Shown: positions 35,654 to 47,956 of the stretch, in pieces | Position numbering within the stretch: position 1 is the first letter of the stretch | Layout: each line of letters opens with the position of its first letter | Source of the DNA: Pleomorphomonas sp. T1.2MG-36 | GTDB taxonomy: Bacteria > Pseudomonadota > Alphaproteobacteria > Rhizobiales > Pleomorphomonadaceae | NCBI RefSeq assembly: GCF_950100655.1 | Contig: NZ_CATNLY010000012.1 | Location: 310,001-374,000, forward strand | Direction: 5' to 3' | Length of the DNA stretch: 64,000 nucleotides | The notes under the pieces: model-generated | The model's input: only the letters and a program-made list of their open reading frames with translations | Told to the model about the DNA's origin: nothing | Databases searched by the model: none | Translations under genes and position numbers: made by a program

Positions 35654-37280
35654 CAAGCTGGTCCAACCCCGCTTCAGCACGAAAAGCGCAAGGAAAATCA
35701 AGGTCGACGCCCGCCTCGACGAGGCTGGTGGCGATCAGCCGGCAGGGCCGCCCATCCTTCAGGCGCCGGCGCACATCGGCAAGGATGCGGCGGCGGTGGA
35801 CGGCATATTGGCGGGTGGTGAGGTGAATGACGCCGTCAAGCCCGGCCTCACGTGCCTCGTTGAAAAGGTCGAGCGCGTGGGCGCGGCTGTTGACGATTGT
35901 CAGGGCCTGAGGCCGCGCGGCAAGCGCCGCGACCAGCGCGCCATTGTCCATCTCGCCGACAAGTTCCAGCCGGGTGCGGCGCAGCTTCTCGCTCAGCACC
36001 GCCGGGTTCGGCGCCAGCTCGCGCCCTTCGAGACAGAGGCGGTGCGTCTTGAACGATTGATCGCCGAGCGCCGGCTGCGTCGCCGTGCAGAGCACCACGG
36101 ATGTGCCGTAGTTGTTGGCCAGTTCCTTGATGGCCCGCATGATCGGGATCAGGAACGGTCGCGGCAGCGTTTGCGCCTCGTCGAGCACGATCACCGAACG
36201 GGCGATGTTGTGCAGTTTGCGACAGCGCGACGGTCGGTGCGAGAACAGGCTCTCGAACAGTTGCACGTTGGTGGTGACGACGACCGGCGCGTCCCAGTTC
36301 TCGCGCGCAAGCTTCAGCTTGTCTCGGTCGGCGCGGCATTTCTCCCCTTCCTCGTCGAGCGCCGAATGGTGTTCGAGAACAGCGTCGTCGCCGAGCACCT
36401 CGCGGAAGATGTCGGCCGTCTGGTCGATCACCGACGTGAAGGGGATGGCGTAGATGATTCGGTCGAGCCCGTGGGCACGGGCATGCTCCAGCGCGAAGGC
36501 GAGCGAGGTCAGCGTCTTGCCGCCGCCGGTCGGCACCGTCAGGGTGAACAGGCCTTGCGGGTCACCGGCGCGGGCACGGACATGGGAGAGAACGTCGGCC
36601 CGCAGCCGATTGACCGGGTTGTCGGCCGCCGAGGCTACCTTCTTCGCCATATAGGCGTCGAAGCCGGAAATGAAGCCGGGCAGCAGATCGGCCAGACCAG
36701 GCCACGTGCGGTCGATGGTCCGCCCTTCGACACGAGCGTAGAACTGCTCGGTGTCCTGGAAATCGGCGTCGGCGAGGCAGGAAAACAGCATGCGGCCGAG
36801 CATGGCGAGCGAGAAGCCCCACTCGCCGTCGGGATTGAGCTTCCTGTTCGGAGCAAGGCTTTCCAACAGAGGCGGGATGTAGCTCGTCCACGCCGGATCA
36901 AGACTACCGAGATCGAACTCGGCGAGGCGTGCATTGAGCGAGTTACCGTCGCCGGACCAGTCGGGAAGCCCGGCGTGATGGCCGGCGATGGCATAGGCCA
37001 CGAGGTCGGCCATCAGCCGGTCGATCCCGGCCCAATTGCGCTTGCGGACAAGGTAGGCGCCGGCCAGCGAATGCTCGACCGACGGGCCGCCCTTGAGCCT
37101 TCGGAGGAAGCCCTCGGTCGCCTTGCCTATGTCATGGTAGCCCCCGGCAAGAAAAGCGGCGCCCTCCATGCCGAACACCGACGCCATCACACCTGCGATG
37201 CGAGCGACGGAATCGAGATGGTCGGGCAGCGTCTGCCAATCACCGCGACCGGAGTCGCCGGTGGAATGCGCGTAGTGCAT
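35654..37280 (-). pseudogene. cas3: Truncated CRISPR-associated helicase/nuclease Cas3 (type I-C)
   Basis: About 542 residues of Cas3 remain, against the roughly 750 expected. The HD nuclease domain has DHLDSV, GGYHDIGK (H49, D50), EHSLAG and GHHAG. The helicase part has PTGGGKTLTS, VLDEAQTLPRP and CTATQPALG, and reaches TSLVEAGVDLDFPCAFRAEA. After GLDQLA the sequence changes abruptly into a CRISPR repeat, so the final helicase motif (QxxGRxxR) and C-terminal domain are gone and the ATPase cannot work normally. The frame stays open through the array to 35181, giving a 699-codon chimera. The usual downstream genes cas5, cas8c, cas7, cas4, cas1 and cas2 are absent. Confidence 0.92.
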
Positions 37281-37518
37281 TTAAACCCCCGCGAGCATCT
37301 TGAGCGCCGCACTCAATCTGCGTCAACGAGGCTGGACAGGGTTCGGTCCGTTCCGCACCGCTTACTTTGGTCGAATGCCTTGCGTACGCTTCCTGGAATC
37401 GGAGGCGAACCGTTTGGAGTTTGCCGCAGCGTCAACTTCCCGCACGAAACTGGTGCGGGGCCAAAGCGCGCGACATGTCGATCAGCTCATTGGTGGGTTT
37501 GCGAGGAGTGCCCAAAAC

Positions 37519-37548
37519 AAAGGCCCCGCTGTCGCCAGCAGGGCCTTT
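37519..37548 (-). terminator. Terminator of tRNA-Val
   Basis: A 13-bp stem (37519-37531 with 37536-37548, one G-T pair) with a 4-base loop is followed on the minus strand by GTTTTGGG, eight bases beyond the tRNA 3' end. T/A runs on both sides mean it could also stop transcripts from the left. Confidence 0.8.
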
Positions 37549-37555
37549 TGTTGGA

Positions 37556-37630
37556 TGGTGGTCGCTGTAGGGATTGAACCTACGACCCCCGCAGTGTGAA
37601 TGCGATGCTCTCCCGCTGAGCTAAGCGACC
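37556..37630 (-). tRNA. tRNA-Val (anticodon CAC)
   Basis: Read on the minus strand, the 7-bp acceptor GGTCGCT/AGCGACC, D-arm GCTC-AGCGGGA-GAGC, anticodon stem TCGCA/TGCGG around loop TTCACAC, a 5-base variable loop and the T-arm GTAGG-TTCAATC-CCTAC all form, followed by discriminator A and an encoded CCA. Anticodon CAC reads GUG valine codons. A promoter and terminator flank it. It stands next to the CRISPR remnant, a common type of place for island insertion. Confidence 0.96.
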
Positions 37631-37640
37631 TTGAACCAAC

Positions 37641-37669
37641 CTACTACAGGGTACGATCGCGTTTTTCAA
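37641..37669 (-). promoter_or_regulatory. Promoter of tRNA-Val
   Basis: On the minus strand, TTGAAA (37664-37669) and TAGTAG (37641-37646) are separated by 17 bases and end ten bases before the tRNA 5' end, as expected for a short-leader tRNA transcript. Confidence 0.6.
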
Positions 37670-37674
37670 GGAAG

Positions 37675-37719
37675 CTTGCACTGGCAAAACCAAGTGCTCT
37701 TCCGCTGAGCGACGCGCCC
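37675..37719 (-). pseudogene. tRNA-like 5' half fragment
   Basis: On the minus strand the sequence opens with GGGCGCG, then TC, a perfect D-arm GCTCAGCGGAAGAGC (one base different from that of the adjacent tRNA-Val) and a degenerate anticodon arm with TTTTGCC. The variable loop, T-arm and 3' acceptor strand are missing. It looks like a tRNA gene broken after the anticodon arm. The tRNA-Val promoter starts just beyond it. Confidence 0.6.
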
Positions 37720-37882
37720 GAACCATCGTGCGGTGGCGCGATATAAGGGTGGTCGGCGGGGCAAGTCAAGGCGTCAGGGGGACGAAAATTCAATGGCTGG
37801 GGACAGTATGGACGGGCAGGAAGTTGCCCTTCGCACCGATGAATGGCGCCCGGCCAAGGGAGCGCCCGCTTCAAAAAATTCC

Positions 37883-37912
37883 GCGGCGCCCGGGGGGATC
37901 TCCGGGCGCCGC
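37883..37912 (-). terminator. Terminator of the TerB-like gene
   Basis: GCGGCGCCCGG (37883-37893) pairs with CCGGGCGCCGC (37902-37912). On the minus strand this 11-bp stem is followed by GGAATTTTTTG. It lies 38 bases past the stop of the gene at 37951-38916. Confidence 0.85.
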
Positions 37913-37950
37913 GCGCAGGGCGCTGCGTAGGGGAAGCGCTCTCGACCGGG

Positions 37951-38916
37951 TCAGGCAGCGGTGTCGAGCAAAGTACGCAGCGAAGGATGAATGTCCGGGC
38001 TTTCCTCGGACAGGAATTTCAAAAGCGCTCTTTCATTGGCATGGATGACGCCATCGCGACCGATGCGGTCGGCCAGCCACTTCACTTCCTCGGAAGTGAC
38101 CGCCTCCGCCTCGCGGATGCGCGGCTCGCCAGCTTCGATCGGCTTCGAGGATGTCTCGTCTTGCTGACGCCAGGCTGACCAGACGCCGCGCAGACCGTTG
38201 GACAGCATGTTCGACAGCATGTCGCCGAACAGCGCCGTGACGCCGCCGGACGGCGCGTCGAGCCAGGCGTCGCGGCCGAGCGTCTCCTCGCGGGACAGCA
38301 AGGTGTATCCCCGCGCGGCCATCAGGAAGGAGGCGATCGCCTTGACGAACAGGTCGGACCAGGCCGGGTCGTTGTCGGCCTCGCGGCTGCGGTCGTTGAG
38401 CTCGAACAGCACCTCCGCTTCCTCGCGGCTGATGCCGACGGAGCGTTCGTTGCCGAAGGCGTAGAGGATGGAGCGAATGCGCTCGACATCGGCGGCGGAG
38501 ATCACTCCGCCCTCGCCGTCCTCGGCCCCGTTCAAGACGGAACGCGACACCTCGGCCAGCGCGAAAGCGGACAGCTCGACCGGCACCGAATCGGCGCGGC
38601 GCATGATGTTGACCAGAAGATCGATCTCGAGATCGGTGGTGATGCCGTCGGCCGACAGCACGCCGATCAGCCAGCGGGCCATCTCCTCGCTGACATGGCC
38701 ACTCGGGGCAGTCTGCAAGGCGACATGGTCGGTCAGGGTCTCGATGTAGAGCTGACGGCCGGCCGCCGTCGGGAAGCCTTCCTCGGCGGCGAGACGACAG
38801 AGATGGCGGACTTCTTCCGCGTTGACCCCGCCGTCGGCATAGACGGCGGCGCGCAGGCGAACGACCGCGTCGAGCGGCGCGGCGCTGGGCGCTATCGTCC
38901 TTCCGCTGTCGGTCAT
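37951..38916 (-). CDS. TerB-like helical repeat protein
   Basis: A 321-residue soluble acidic protein. Three segments share the pattern of the TerB tellurite-resistance fold, a DG turn followed by an E/D helix: VVRLRAAVYADGGVNAEEV near the N-terminus, ARWLIGVLSADGITTDLEID in the first third, and VKWLADRIGRDGVIHANERA at the C-terminus. The middle part has a short amphipathic stretch LFGDMLSNMLSNGLRG. No signal peptide. Start 38916 is preceded by GGGAGCGGGAGA. TerB domains bind divalent metals at the membrane face in stress complexes, but no other ter gene is nearby and the role is unknown. A well-formed terminator follows. Confidence 0.65.
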   Translation of the reverse strand: MTDSGRTIAPSAAPLDAVVRLRAAVYADGGVNAEEVRHLCRLAAEEGFPTAAGRQLYIETLTDHVALQTAPSGHVSEEMARWLIGVLSADGITTDLEIDLLVNIMRRADSVPVELSAFALAEVSRSVLNGAEDGEGGVISAADVERIRSILYAFGNERSVGISREEAEVLFELNDRSREADNDPAWSDLFVKAIASFLMAARGYTLLSREETLGRDAWLDAPSGGVTALFGDMLSNMLSNGLRGVWSAWRQQDETSSKPIEAGEPRIREAEAVTSEEVKWLADRIGRDGVIHANERALLKFLSEESPDIHPSLRTLLDTAA

Positions 38917-39145
38917 GGTCTCCCGCTCCCCCGGTGGTTTGCCGTCAAAGATGACGCTACACCACAATTCCGACTTCGAGCTTAAGGGAACGGGTTAAAA
39001 AAGCATTGAAGACACATGGTTAACGAGCACATTCAAGGATTTGCGGGCCCTGGCGGCGCCTTGTCGGAGCGGACCGTCCCAGAATCGGCCGGAATATCGG
39101 CAATCGCTTCGCAACTCCGTCCCGCAAAGATCGTCGGCGTTAACC

Positions 39146-40455
39146 TCAGCCCCCGTCCTGTCGCTCGCGGCGCAGGCGCGCCCAATAGTCGAGGCGCTTT
39201 TTGAGCTCCCGCTCGAAGCCGCGCTCGACCGGGCGGTAGAAGGAGCGACGCCCCATCTTTTCCGGAAAATAGTCCTGACCCGAGAAGGCGTCCGGCTCGT
39301 CGTGATCGTAGCGGTAGCCGCTCCCGTAGCCCTCGCCTTTCATCAGCTTGGTCGGGGCGTTCAAGATGTGGCGCGGCGGCACGACGCTGCCGAACTCCTT
39401 GGCCGCCGCCATCGCCGTCTTGAAGGCGGTGTAGACGGCGTTGGACTTCGGCGCGGTCGCCACGTAGACGACGGCTTCGGCGATGGCGAGTTCGCCCTCG
39501 GGCGACCCCAGCATCTCGTAGGCGCCCTGGGCGGCAATGCAGACGGACAGCGCCTGGGGGTCGGCAAGGCCGATATCCTCGGCCGCCATGCGGATCACCC
39601 GGCGGATGACGTAGAGCGGGTCCTCGCCGGCATCGATCATGCGGCAGAAGTAGTAGAGGGCCGCGTCGGGGTCCGAGCCGCGCACCGACTTGTGCAGCGC
39701 CGAGATCAGGTTGTAGTGGCCGTCCTGCGCCTTGTCGTAAACCGGCGCCCGCCGCTGGACGATCTCCTGCAGCGTCTTGGCGTCGAACACCTCTCCCTCG
39801 CCGGCGGCGCGCCAGACATCCTCGGCGAGCGTCAGGGCGGCTCGGCCGTCGCCATCGGCCATGCGGACGAGCGCCGCCCTCGCCTCCTCGTCGAGCGGCA
39901 GGGGCTTGCCGGTGACCTCCTCGGCGCGGTCGAGCAACTGGCCGATCGAGGTTTCGTCATGCGGCTTGAACACCAGCACGTGGGCGCGCGACAGCAAGGC
40001 CGCGTTGAGCTCGAAGGACGGGTTTTCGGTGGTGGCGCCGATCAGCGTCACCGTTCCGTCCTCCATCACCGGCAGGAAGCTGTCCTGCTGGGCGCGGTTG
40101 AAACGGTGGATCTCGTCGATGAACAGCAGCGTGCCGCGCCCGAGCGCCCGGCGCTGACGGGCGGCTTCGAACAGCTTCTTGAGGTCGGCGACGCCGGTGA
40201 AGATCGCCGAGGCCTGCTCGAAGGCGAGGTTGGTCTCATGGGCCAGGAGGCGGGCGACGGTGGTCTTGCCCGAACCCGGCGGTCCCCAGAGAATCAGCGA
40301 ACCGAGCGAGCCGGACGCCAGCATGCGGGTGATGGTGCCGCTCGGCCCGACCAGATGGTCCTGTCCCACCACCTCCGCCAGGCTGGCGGGACGCAGACGG
40401 TCGGCCAGCGGCCGGCCGGCGCGGTTGTCCGCCGTGCTGACGCCGAACAGATCGC

Positions 40456-40459
<4 letters not shown>
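39146..40459 (-). CDS. rarA: Replication-associated recombination protein A (RarA/MgsA)
   Basis: A 437-residue AAA+ ATPase related to clamp loader subunits that acts at stalled replication forks. Walker A is LILWGPPGSGKTTVARLLAH, Walker B is LLFIDEIHRFNRAQQDSFLP, sensor 1 is LIGATTENPSFELN, and sensor 2 / tetramerisation motifs follow in ALYYFCRMIDAGEDPLYVIR. Full length. The start overlaps the protease stop by four bases (ATGA). The order rplQ - Do protease - rarA is common in Hyphomicrobiales and supports the taxonomic guess. Confidence 0.95.
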
Positions 40460-41877
<1,418 letters not shown>

Positions 41878-41954
41878 CGCATGTCTCCGGAAGCGCGGTT
41901 CCACAAGCCGTCTTTTACGCCGTCGAATATGGCAACGGAAGGACGCCCAAACAA

Positions 41955-41983
41955 CAAGGGGCGACCCGATGGGCCGCCCCTTG
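41955..41983 (-). terminator. Terminator of the alpha ribosomal operon
   Basis: A 9-bp stem (41955-41963 with 41975-41983) with additional CCC/GGG pairing in the loop lies 27 bases past the rplQ stop. On the minus strand it is followed by TTGTTTGG, a weak T-run. Confidence 0.75.
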
Positions 41984-42009
41984 CGCAACTTTCAGCGAAC
42001 CAACGCCTA

Positions 42010-42444
42010 TCAGGCGGCGGCGGTCTCGGCCTCGGCCGGCTCGGCAGCTTGGCGGGCCTTGTCGGCGGCGCCCTTGGCGGCGACATCGCGGTCGACGAAC
42101 TCGATCACCGCGACCGGAGCCGAGTCGCCCTGGCGGAAGCCGGCCTTCAGCACACGCGTGTAGCCACCGGCGCGAGCCTGGTAGCGGGGGGCGAGCACGT
42201 CGAACAGCTTCTTGGCGGCGATCTCGTTGTTCTGCAGCTCGGAAGCGAGCTGACGACGAGCGGCGAGGTCGCCCTTCTTGGCGATGGTCACCAGCTTCTC
42301 GACGATCGGACGCAGGTCCTTCGCCTTCGGCAGGGTGGTGACGATCTGCTCATGCTCGACGAGCGAGATGGCGAGGTTGGCGAGCATCGCCTTGCGATGG
42401 CTCTGAGTGCGGTTGAACCGACGGCCCGCATTACCGTGACGCAT
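42010..42444 (-). CDS. rplQ: 50S ribosomal protein L17
   Basis: 144 residues with the L17 N-terminus [20 protein letters not shown] and [20 protein letters not shown]. The core [20 protein letters not shown] is intact. A C-terminal Ala/Glu-rich tail makes it longer than the 127-residue enteric protein, as is usual in alphaproteobacteria. It lies near the peptide exit tunnel of the large subunit. It is the last gene of the rpsM-rpsK-rpoA-rplQ (alpha) unit, 90 bases after rpoA, and is followed by a terminator. Confidence 0.98.
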   Translation of the reverse strand: MRHGNAGRRFNRTQSHRKAMLANLAISLVEHEQIVTTLPKAKDLRPIVEKLVTIAKKGDLAARRQLASELQNNEIAAKKLFDVLAPRYQARAGGYTRVLKAGFRQGDSAPVAVIEFVDRDVAAKGAADKARQAAEPAEAETAAA

Positions 42445-42534
42445 GGCCTACTCCTATTTTGTCTTCGCGCGGCTCACGCCGGGCAGTTTGTTTGGAACGA
42501 GCCGGAGAGGCGTCCCCTCCGGCGAGCATGATGC

Positions 42535-43557
42535 TCAGTAGTTGTGGTCTTCGTAGCGCTTGGCCAGGTCTTCGATATTCTCAGGCGGCCAGTTCGGAAC
42601 TTCCATGCCGAGATGCAACCCCATCTGCGCCAGCACTTCCTTGATCTCGTTGAGCGACTTGCGGCCGAAATTCGGCGTACGGAGCATCTCCGCCTCGCTC
42701 TTCTGGATCAGATCGCCGATGTAGACGATGTTGTCGTTCTTCAGGCAGTTTGCCGAACGGACCGACAGCTCGAGCTCGTCGACCTTCTTGAGCAGCGCCG
42801 GATTGAAGGCGAGCTCCGGAACGGTCTCGACCTTGGTATCCTTCTGCGGCTCTTCGAAGTTGACGAAGATCGCCAGCTGGTCCTGGAGAATGCGGGCGGC
42901 GTAGGCGACGGCATCCTCGGGCTTCACCGAACCGTCGGTCTCGACGGTCAGGGTCAGCTTGTCGAGGTCGAGATCCTGGCCCTCGCGGGTGTTCTCGACC
43001 TTGTAGGACACCTTGCGCACCGGCGAGTAGAGGCTGTCGACCGGGATCAGACCGATCGGAGCATCCTCGGGACGGTTGCGGTCGGCCGGCACGTAGCCCT
43101 TGCCGGTATCGACGGTGAACTCCATGCGGATCTCGGCGCCCTCGTCGAGGGTGCAGAGAACCAGCTCGGGGTTCAGGATCTCGATGTCGCCGACGGTCTG
43201 GATGTCGCCAGCGGTGACGACGCCCGGACCCTGCTTGCGCACGACCATCCGCTTCGGGCCCTGGCCCTGCATGCGGACAGCGATTTCCTTGATGTTGAGG
43301 ATGATGTCGGTGACGTCCTCACGCACGCCGGCAATCGAGGAGAACTCGTGCAGCACGCCGTCGATCTGAACCGCCGTCACCGCTGCGCCCTGCAGCGAGG
43401 ACAAGAGGACACGACGGAGCGCGTTGCCGAGCGTCAGACCGAAGCCACGCTCGAGCGGCGAAGCGACGACGGTCGCAAAGCGCTTCGGATCGCGGCTCGG
43501 GATGACCTCGAGCTTGTTCGGCTTCTTGAGCTCTTGCCAGTTCTTCTGGATGCTCAC
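42535..43557 (-). CDS. rpoA: RNA polymerase alpha subunit
   Basis: A 340-residue subunit that starts polymerase assembly and contacts activators. The N-terminal dimer domain has [20 protein letters not shown], and the C-terminal domain has [20 protein letters not shown] followed by [17 protein letters not shown]. The start is GTG at 43557 ([18 protein letters not shown]). It lies in the usual alpha-operon place between rpsK and rplQ. In E. coli this operon is repressed by S4, but no rpsD is present in this unit, as expected for alphaproteobacteria, so control must differ. Confidence 0.98.
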   Translation of the reverse strand: MSIQKNWQELKKPNKLEVIPSRDPKRFATVVASPLERGFGLTLGNALRRVLLSSLQGAAVTAVQIDGVLHEFSSIAGVREDVTDIILNIKEIAVRMQGQGPKRMVVRKQGPGVVTAGDIQTVGDIEILNPELVLCTLDEGAEIRMEFTVDTGKGYVPADRNRPEDAPIGLIPVDSLYSPVRKVSYKVENTREGQDLDLDKLTLTVETDGSVKPEDAVAYAARILQDQLAIFVNFEEPQKDTKVETVPELAFNPALLKKVDELELSVRSANCLKNDNIVYIGDLIQKSEAEMLRTPNFGRKSLNEIKEVLAQMGLHLGMEVPNWPPENIEDLAKRYEDHNY

Positions 43558-43672
43558 GTTGATACCCTTTCATATGAAGCGGTTCGCCGCGGGCCGCATC
43601 CCCCGCAGGGACCACCGCCTTGACGGGCCATGTCCGGTGCCAGAGCGACAGCCGGACGTTCGCGGATGAGCG

Positions 43673-44065
43673 TCAGACGCGGCGACGCTTACGCGGACGG
43701 CAACCGTTATGCGGGATCGGGGTAACGTCGCGGATGGAGCTCACCAGGAAACCGGCGGCCTGCAGAGCGCGCAGGGCCGACTCACGACCGGAGCCCGGAC
43801 CGCAAACTTCGACTTCCAGGGTCTTGACGCCATGCTCGGACGCCTTGCGAGCGGCATCCTCGGCAGCCATCTGGGCGGCGTACGGGGTCGACTTGCGCGA
43901 ACCCTTGAAGCCCATGGTACCGGCCGACGACCAGGAGATGGTGTTGCCCTGCGCGTCGGTGATGGTGATCATCGTGTTGTTGAAGGTGGAATTCACGTGG
44001 GCAATGCCGGACGTGATGTTCTTGCGTTCGCGACGGCGGACGCGGCCTGCGGCTTCCTTGGCCAT
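43673..44065 (-). CDS. rpsK: 30S ribosomal protein S11
   Basis: 130 residues with the S11 core [40 protein letters not shown], the loop [15 protein letters not shown] and the basic end [10 protein letters not shown]. It forms the platform of the small subunit near the mRNA exit. It is separated from rpsM by about 250 bases of leader sequence (44066-44316), longer than usual, in which no gene is seen. Confidence 0.98.
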   Translation of the reverse strand: MAKEAAGRVRRRERKNITSGIAHVNSTFNNTMITITDAQGNTISWSSAGTMGFKGSRKSTPYAAQMAAEDAARKASEHGVKTLEVEVCGPGSGRESALRALQAAGFLVSSIRDVTPIPHNGCRPRKRRRV

Positions 44066-44316
44066 GCTCTCTACTCTCTCGTTTCGATCTCGTCACCGCC
44101 GTAATGCCAGCGGCTACACCGGAGCGCATGCCTCTAGGAGAAACCCCGCGCACCGGAACGAATTGAGGAGGGGCACCCTTGCCCTTCCCCCAACGGCGAA
44201 CGATCCTACCGGACCTTCCACCATGGACAAAGCGCCGACCGCGATCGCTCGCGGAGCCGGCGCCATGTCCGAACCTTTTCGCCAGACCGGCGTACGGCCG
44301 GACCGACGAAACGGAA

Positions 44317-44685
44317 TTACTTCTTCTTGCCGGCAATCGCCTTCGCCGGGCCCTTGCGGGTACGGGCGTTGGTGTGCGTGCGCTGACCACGGACCGGCAG
44401 GCCCTTGCGGTGACGCAGGCCACGGTAGCAGCCGAGGTCCATGAGACGCTTGATGTTCATCGCGGTCTCGCGGCGGAGGTCGCCCTCGACGACGTAGTCG
44501 CGGTCGATCACTTCGCGGATCTGCAGAACTTCGGCATCCGAAAGCTCGTTGACGCGCTTGGCCGGATCGAGGCCAACCTTCTCCAGGATCTCCTCGGCGA
44601 ACTTCGGGCCGATGCCATGGATATACTGCAGCGCGATCAGGGCGCGCTTGGCGGTGGGAATATTGACGCCAGCGATACGGGCCAC
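44317..44685 (-). CDS. rpsM: 30S ribosomal protein S13
   Basis: 122 residues. [37 protein letters not shown], the [20 protein letters not shown] helix-turn and the basic tail [12 protein letters not shown] identify S13, which contacts tRNA and bridges the subunits at the head. First gene of the alpha operon here. The usual rpmJ between secY and rpsM is absent and adk takes that place. Confidence 0.98.
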   Translation of the reverse strand: MARIAGVNIPTAKRALIALQYIHGIGPKFAEEILEKVGLDPAKRVNELSDAEVLQIREVIDRDYVVEGDLRRETAMNIKRLMDLGCYRGLRHRKGLPVRGQRTHTNARTRKGPAKAIAGKKK

Positions 44686-45007
44686 TTCACTTCACTCCTG
44701 TCGTCGCGACCCTTTTGGATCGCTCCCTCCCCCGATCGAGCCGTGGAGGTCGGTGTCTTGACGGCGGCCCCTTGAGGTGGCGCCGGCCGGGTTAACTTAT
44801 CGCGAGAACCAAAACGCACCATGAGACATGGCAAGCGCCTACGGGCCATCGCACGAAGAACCCGTGGATAGGTGGCGGTTCATAGCCGGAACCGGCCTCT
44901 CCGTCAACCTTTCGGACACGGGTTTGTCGCCGAAATCGCCGCCGGAAAGCCCGGTCGGCGACCGATCGCCCGGCTGTGGAACGCTGGTTCCTCGCCGGGC
45001 GTCCGTC
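44686..45007. other. Intergenic region between adk and rpsM
   Basis: 322 bases with no gene. It probably serves as leader and promoter region of rpsM-rpsK-rpoA-rplQ. A relatively AT-rich stretch near 44790-44820 (GTTAACTTATCGCGAGAACC) is the best place for a minus-strand -10 element, but no clear pair can be claimed. Confidence 0.35.
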
Positions 45008-45582
45008 TCACTCGAGGGCGGCGCGAATCGCGCCGGCAACCTCTTCAATGGGCGCCATGCCATCGACCGGCTTCAACAGGCCGCTCTTGGCATAGAAGGG
45101 CGTCAGTGCCGCCGTGAGCGCCCGGAACTCCTCGAGGCGTTTGCGGAACACCTCGGGGTTGTCGTCCTTGCGCACCGGCTGGCCGGCCGCCTTGGCCTCC
45201 TCGGCCCGGCGAACGATTCGGTCGACGAGCTTCTCGGCGTCGACCTTGAACTCGATGACCGCGTCGAGCTTGAGCTTCTTGTCGGCGAGCAGCTTGTCGA
45301 GCGCCTCGGCCTGGGCCACGGTGCGCGGAAAGCCGTCCAGCACGAAGCCGTTCTTGGCGTCGGGCTCTTCGATGCGGTCGGAGACGATGCCGATGACGAT
45401 CTCGTCGGACACCAGCTGACCGGCATCCATGACGGCCTTCGCCTTCTTGCCGATCTCGGTGCCGGCGGCGACGGCAGCGCGCAGCATGTCACCCGTCGAC
45501 AGCTGCACGATACCGTATCGGTCCACCAGCTTCTGCGCTTGCGTACCCTTGCCGGCGCCCGGCGGCCCGAGAAGAATCAGCC

Positions 45583-45586
<4 letters not shown>
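45008..45586 (-). CDS. adk: Adenylate kinase
   Basis: A 192-residue short-form enzyme that interconverts ATP+AMP and 2 ADP. The P-loop is [20 protein letters not shown], the AMP site is [20 protein letters not shown], and the catalytic region is [20 protein letters not shown]. The LID is short ([20 protein letters not shown]) and has no zinc knuckle, as in alphaproteobacterial forms. The start overlaps the secY stop by four bases, so the two are coupled. Confidence 0.97.
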
Positions 45587-46917
<1,331 letters not shown>

Positions 46918-47084
46918 GTCTCACTCCGCCCGAATGGGATCCCGGATGCGCGCCTCCTCATCGCACGGGATGAGGTTGCTCCGCCTTGTCATTGGGGCCC
47001 TGGCGCTGTCGAAACCCGAAACGCCGTCTCCCTTGCCCGGATGGCCGTCGAGGACGTCTCGACAACCGGCTCCAGTCCGTCCGC

Positions 47085-47113
47085 TATATAGACCCGAGTC
47101 GCGAACGAAATAA
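47085..47113 (-). promoter_or_regulatory. Possible secY-adk promoter
   Basis: On the minus strand, TTATTT (47108-47113) and TATATA (47085-47090) are 17 bases apart, about 165 bases before the secY start and immediately after the stem-loop that follows rplO. The -10 match is good, the -35 weak. Confidence 0.45.
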
Positions 47114-47183
47114 GCCCCCGGACGACACCGACCCCACGCGAGACGAAAACGTTCGCGTGAAAACGGCGCCTGCCGGGGGCTTA
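47111..47183 (-). terminator. Two-tier stem-loop between rplO and secY
   Basis: TAAGCCCCCGG (47111-47121) pairs with CCGGGGGCTTA (47173-47183) over 11 bp. Inside the large loop CACGCGA (47135-47141) pairs with TCGCGTG (47153-47159). On the minus strand it starts five bases after the rplO stop and is followed by TTTCGTT, so partial termination is plausible. Confidence 0.6.
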
Positions 47184-47187
47184 CGCA

Positions 47188-47658
47188 TCACTCCTTGGCG
47201 GCGGCGGCCGGAACGACCACCTTGCCACCAGCGGCCTCGATCGCCGCGACCGCAGATGCCGAAGCACCGGCGACCTGGAAGGTCAGGGCCGTCTTGATCT
47301 CGCCACCCAGCACGCGGACGCCATCGAGCGGACGGCGCAGCAGGCCGGCCGCCACAAGCGCCTCGGCAGTGACCGGGGCCTTGGCGTCGAGCTTCTTGGC
47401 ATCGACGGCAGCCTGAACCTTCGTCAGGCTGATCTCGTTGAGATCGAGCGCGAAGATGTTCTTGAAGCCACGCTTCGGCAGGCGGCGATGCAGCGGCATC
47501 TGGCCGCCTTCGAAACCGGCGATGGCAACGCCCGACCGCGAGGTCTGGCCCTTGACGCCGCGACCGGCGGTCTTGCCTTTGCCAGAGCCGATACCGCGAC
47601 CGACGCGCATGCGCGGCTTGTTCGCGCCTTCGTTATCCTTGAGCTCGTTGAGCTTCAT
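47188..47658 (-). CDS. rplO: 50S ribosomal protein L15
   Basis: 156 residues. [20 protein letters not shown], the Gly-rich [20 protein letters not shown] and [20 protein letters not shown] are characteristic, as is the C-terminal beta domain [20 protein letters not shown]. It is an assembly protein of the large subunit. It follows rpmD by 28 bases in the spc operon. Confidence 0.98.
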   Translation of the reverse strand: MKLNELKDNEGANKPRMRVGRGIGSGKGKTAGRGVKGQTSRSGVAIAGFEGGQMPLHRRLPKRGFKNIFALDLNEISLTKVQAAVDAKKLDAKAPVTAEALVAAGLLRRPLDGVRVLGGEIKTALTFQVAGASASAVAAIEAAGGKVVVPAAAAKE

Positions 47659-47686
47659 TTCATCGATCCTTTCGACCGGCGGTATC

Positions 47687-47890
47687 TCAGGCCTCGTCCA
47701 CGACGCGGACGAGGTGCTGGACCTTCGCGATCATGCCGCGAACGGACGGAGTATCCTCCAGCGTGGCGGTGCGATGCATCTTGTTGAGACCGAGGCCGAT
47801 CAGCGTGGCGCGCTGGTCGGCGGGACGGCGGGAAGGGCTGTAAATCTGCTCGACCGTGACGGTCTTGCTCGACTTCTTGTTGGCCGACAT
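47687..47890 (-). CDS. rpmD: 50S ribosomal protein L30
   Basis: 67 residues. Beta strand [20 protein letters not shown], then [20 protein letters not shown] and the [15 protein letters not shown] helix identify L30. ATG 47890 is chosen over the GTG three codons upstream because the protein then starts [16 protein letters not shown] like relatives. It lies between rpsE and rplO. Confidence 0.97.
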   Translation of the reverse strand: MSANKKSSKTVTVEQIYSPSRRPADQRATLIGLGLNKMHRTATLEDTPSVRGMIAKVQHLVRVVDEA

Positions 47891-47956
47891 GATGTTCACC
47901 TTACGAAAGCCAGTCTACGAATGGGGAGGGAGGCTGCCCTCCCCCCGTTCGATCCA

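Noticed and set aside
35181..37280. Annotation as a complete 699-residue Cas3
   Set aside because: The last 157 codons are CRISPR repeats, spacers and antisense of MocR, and the final helicase motif is missing.
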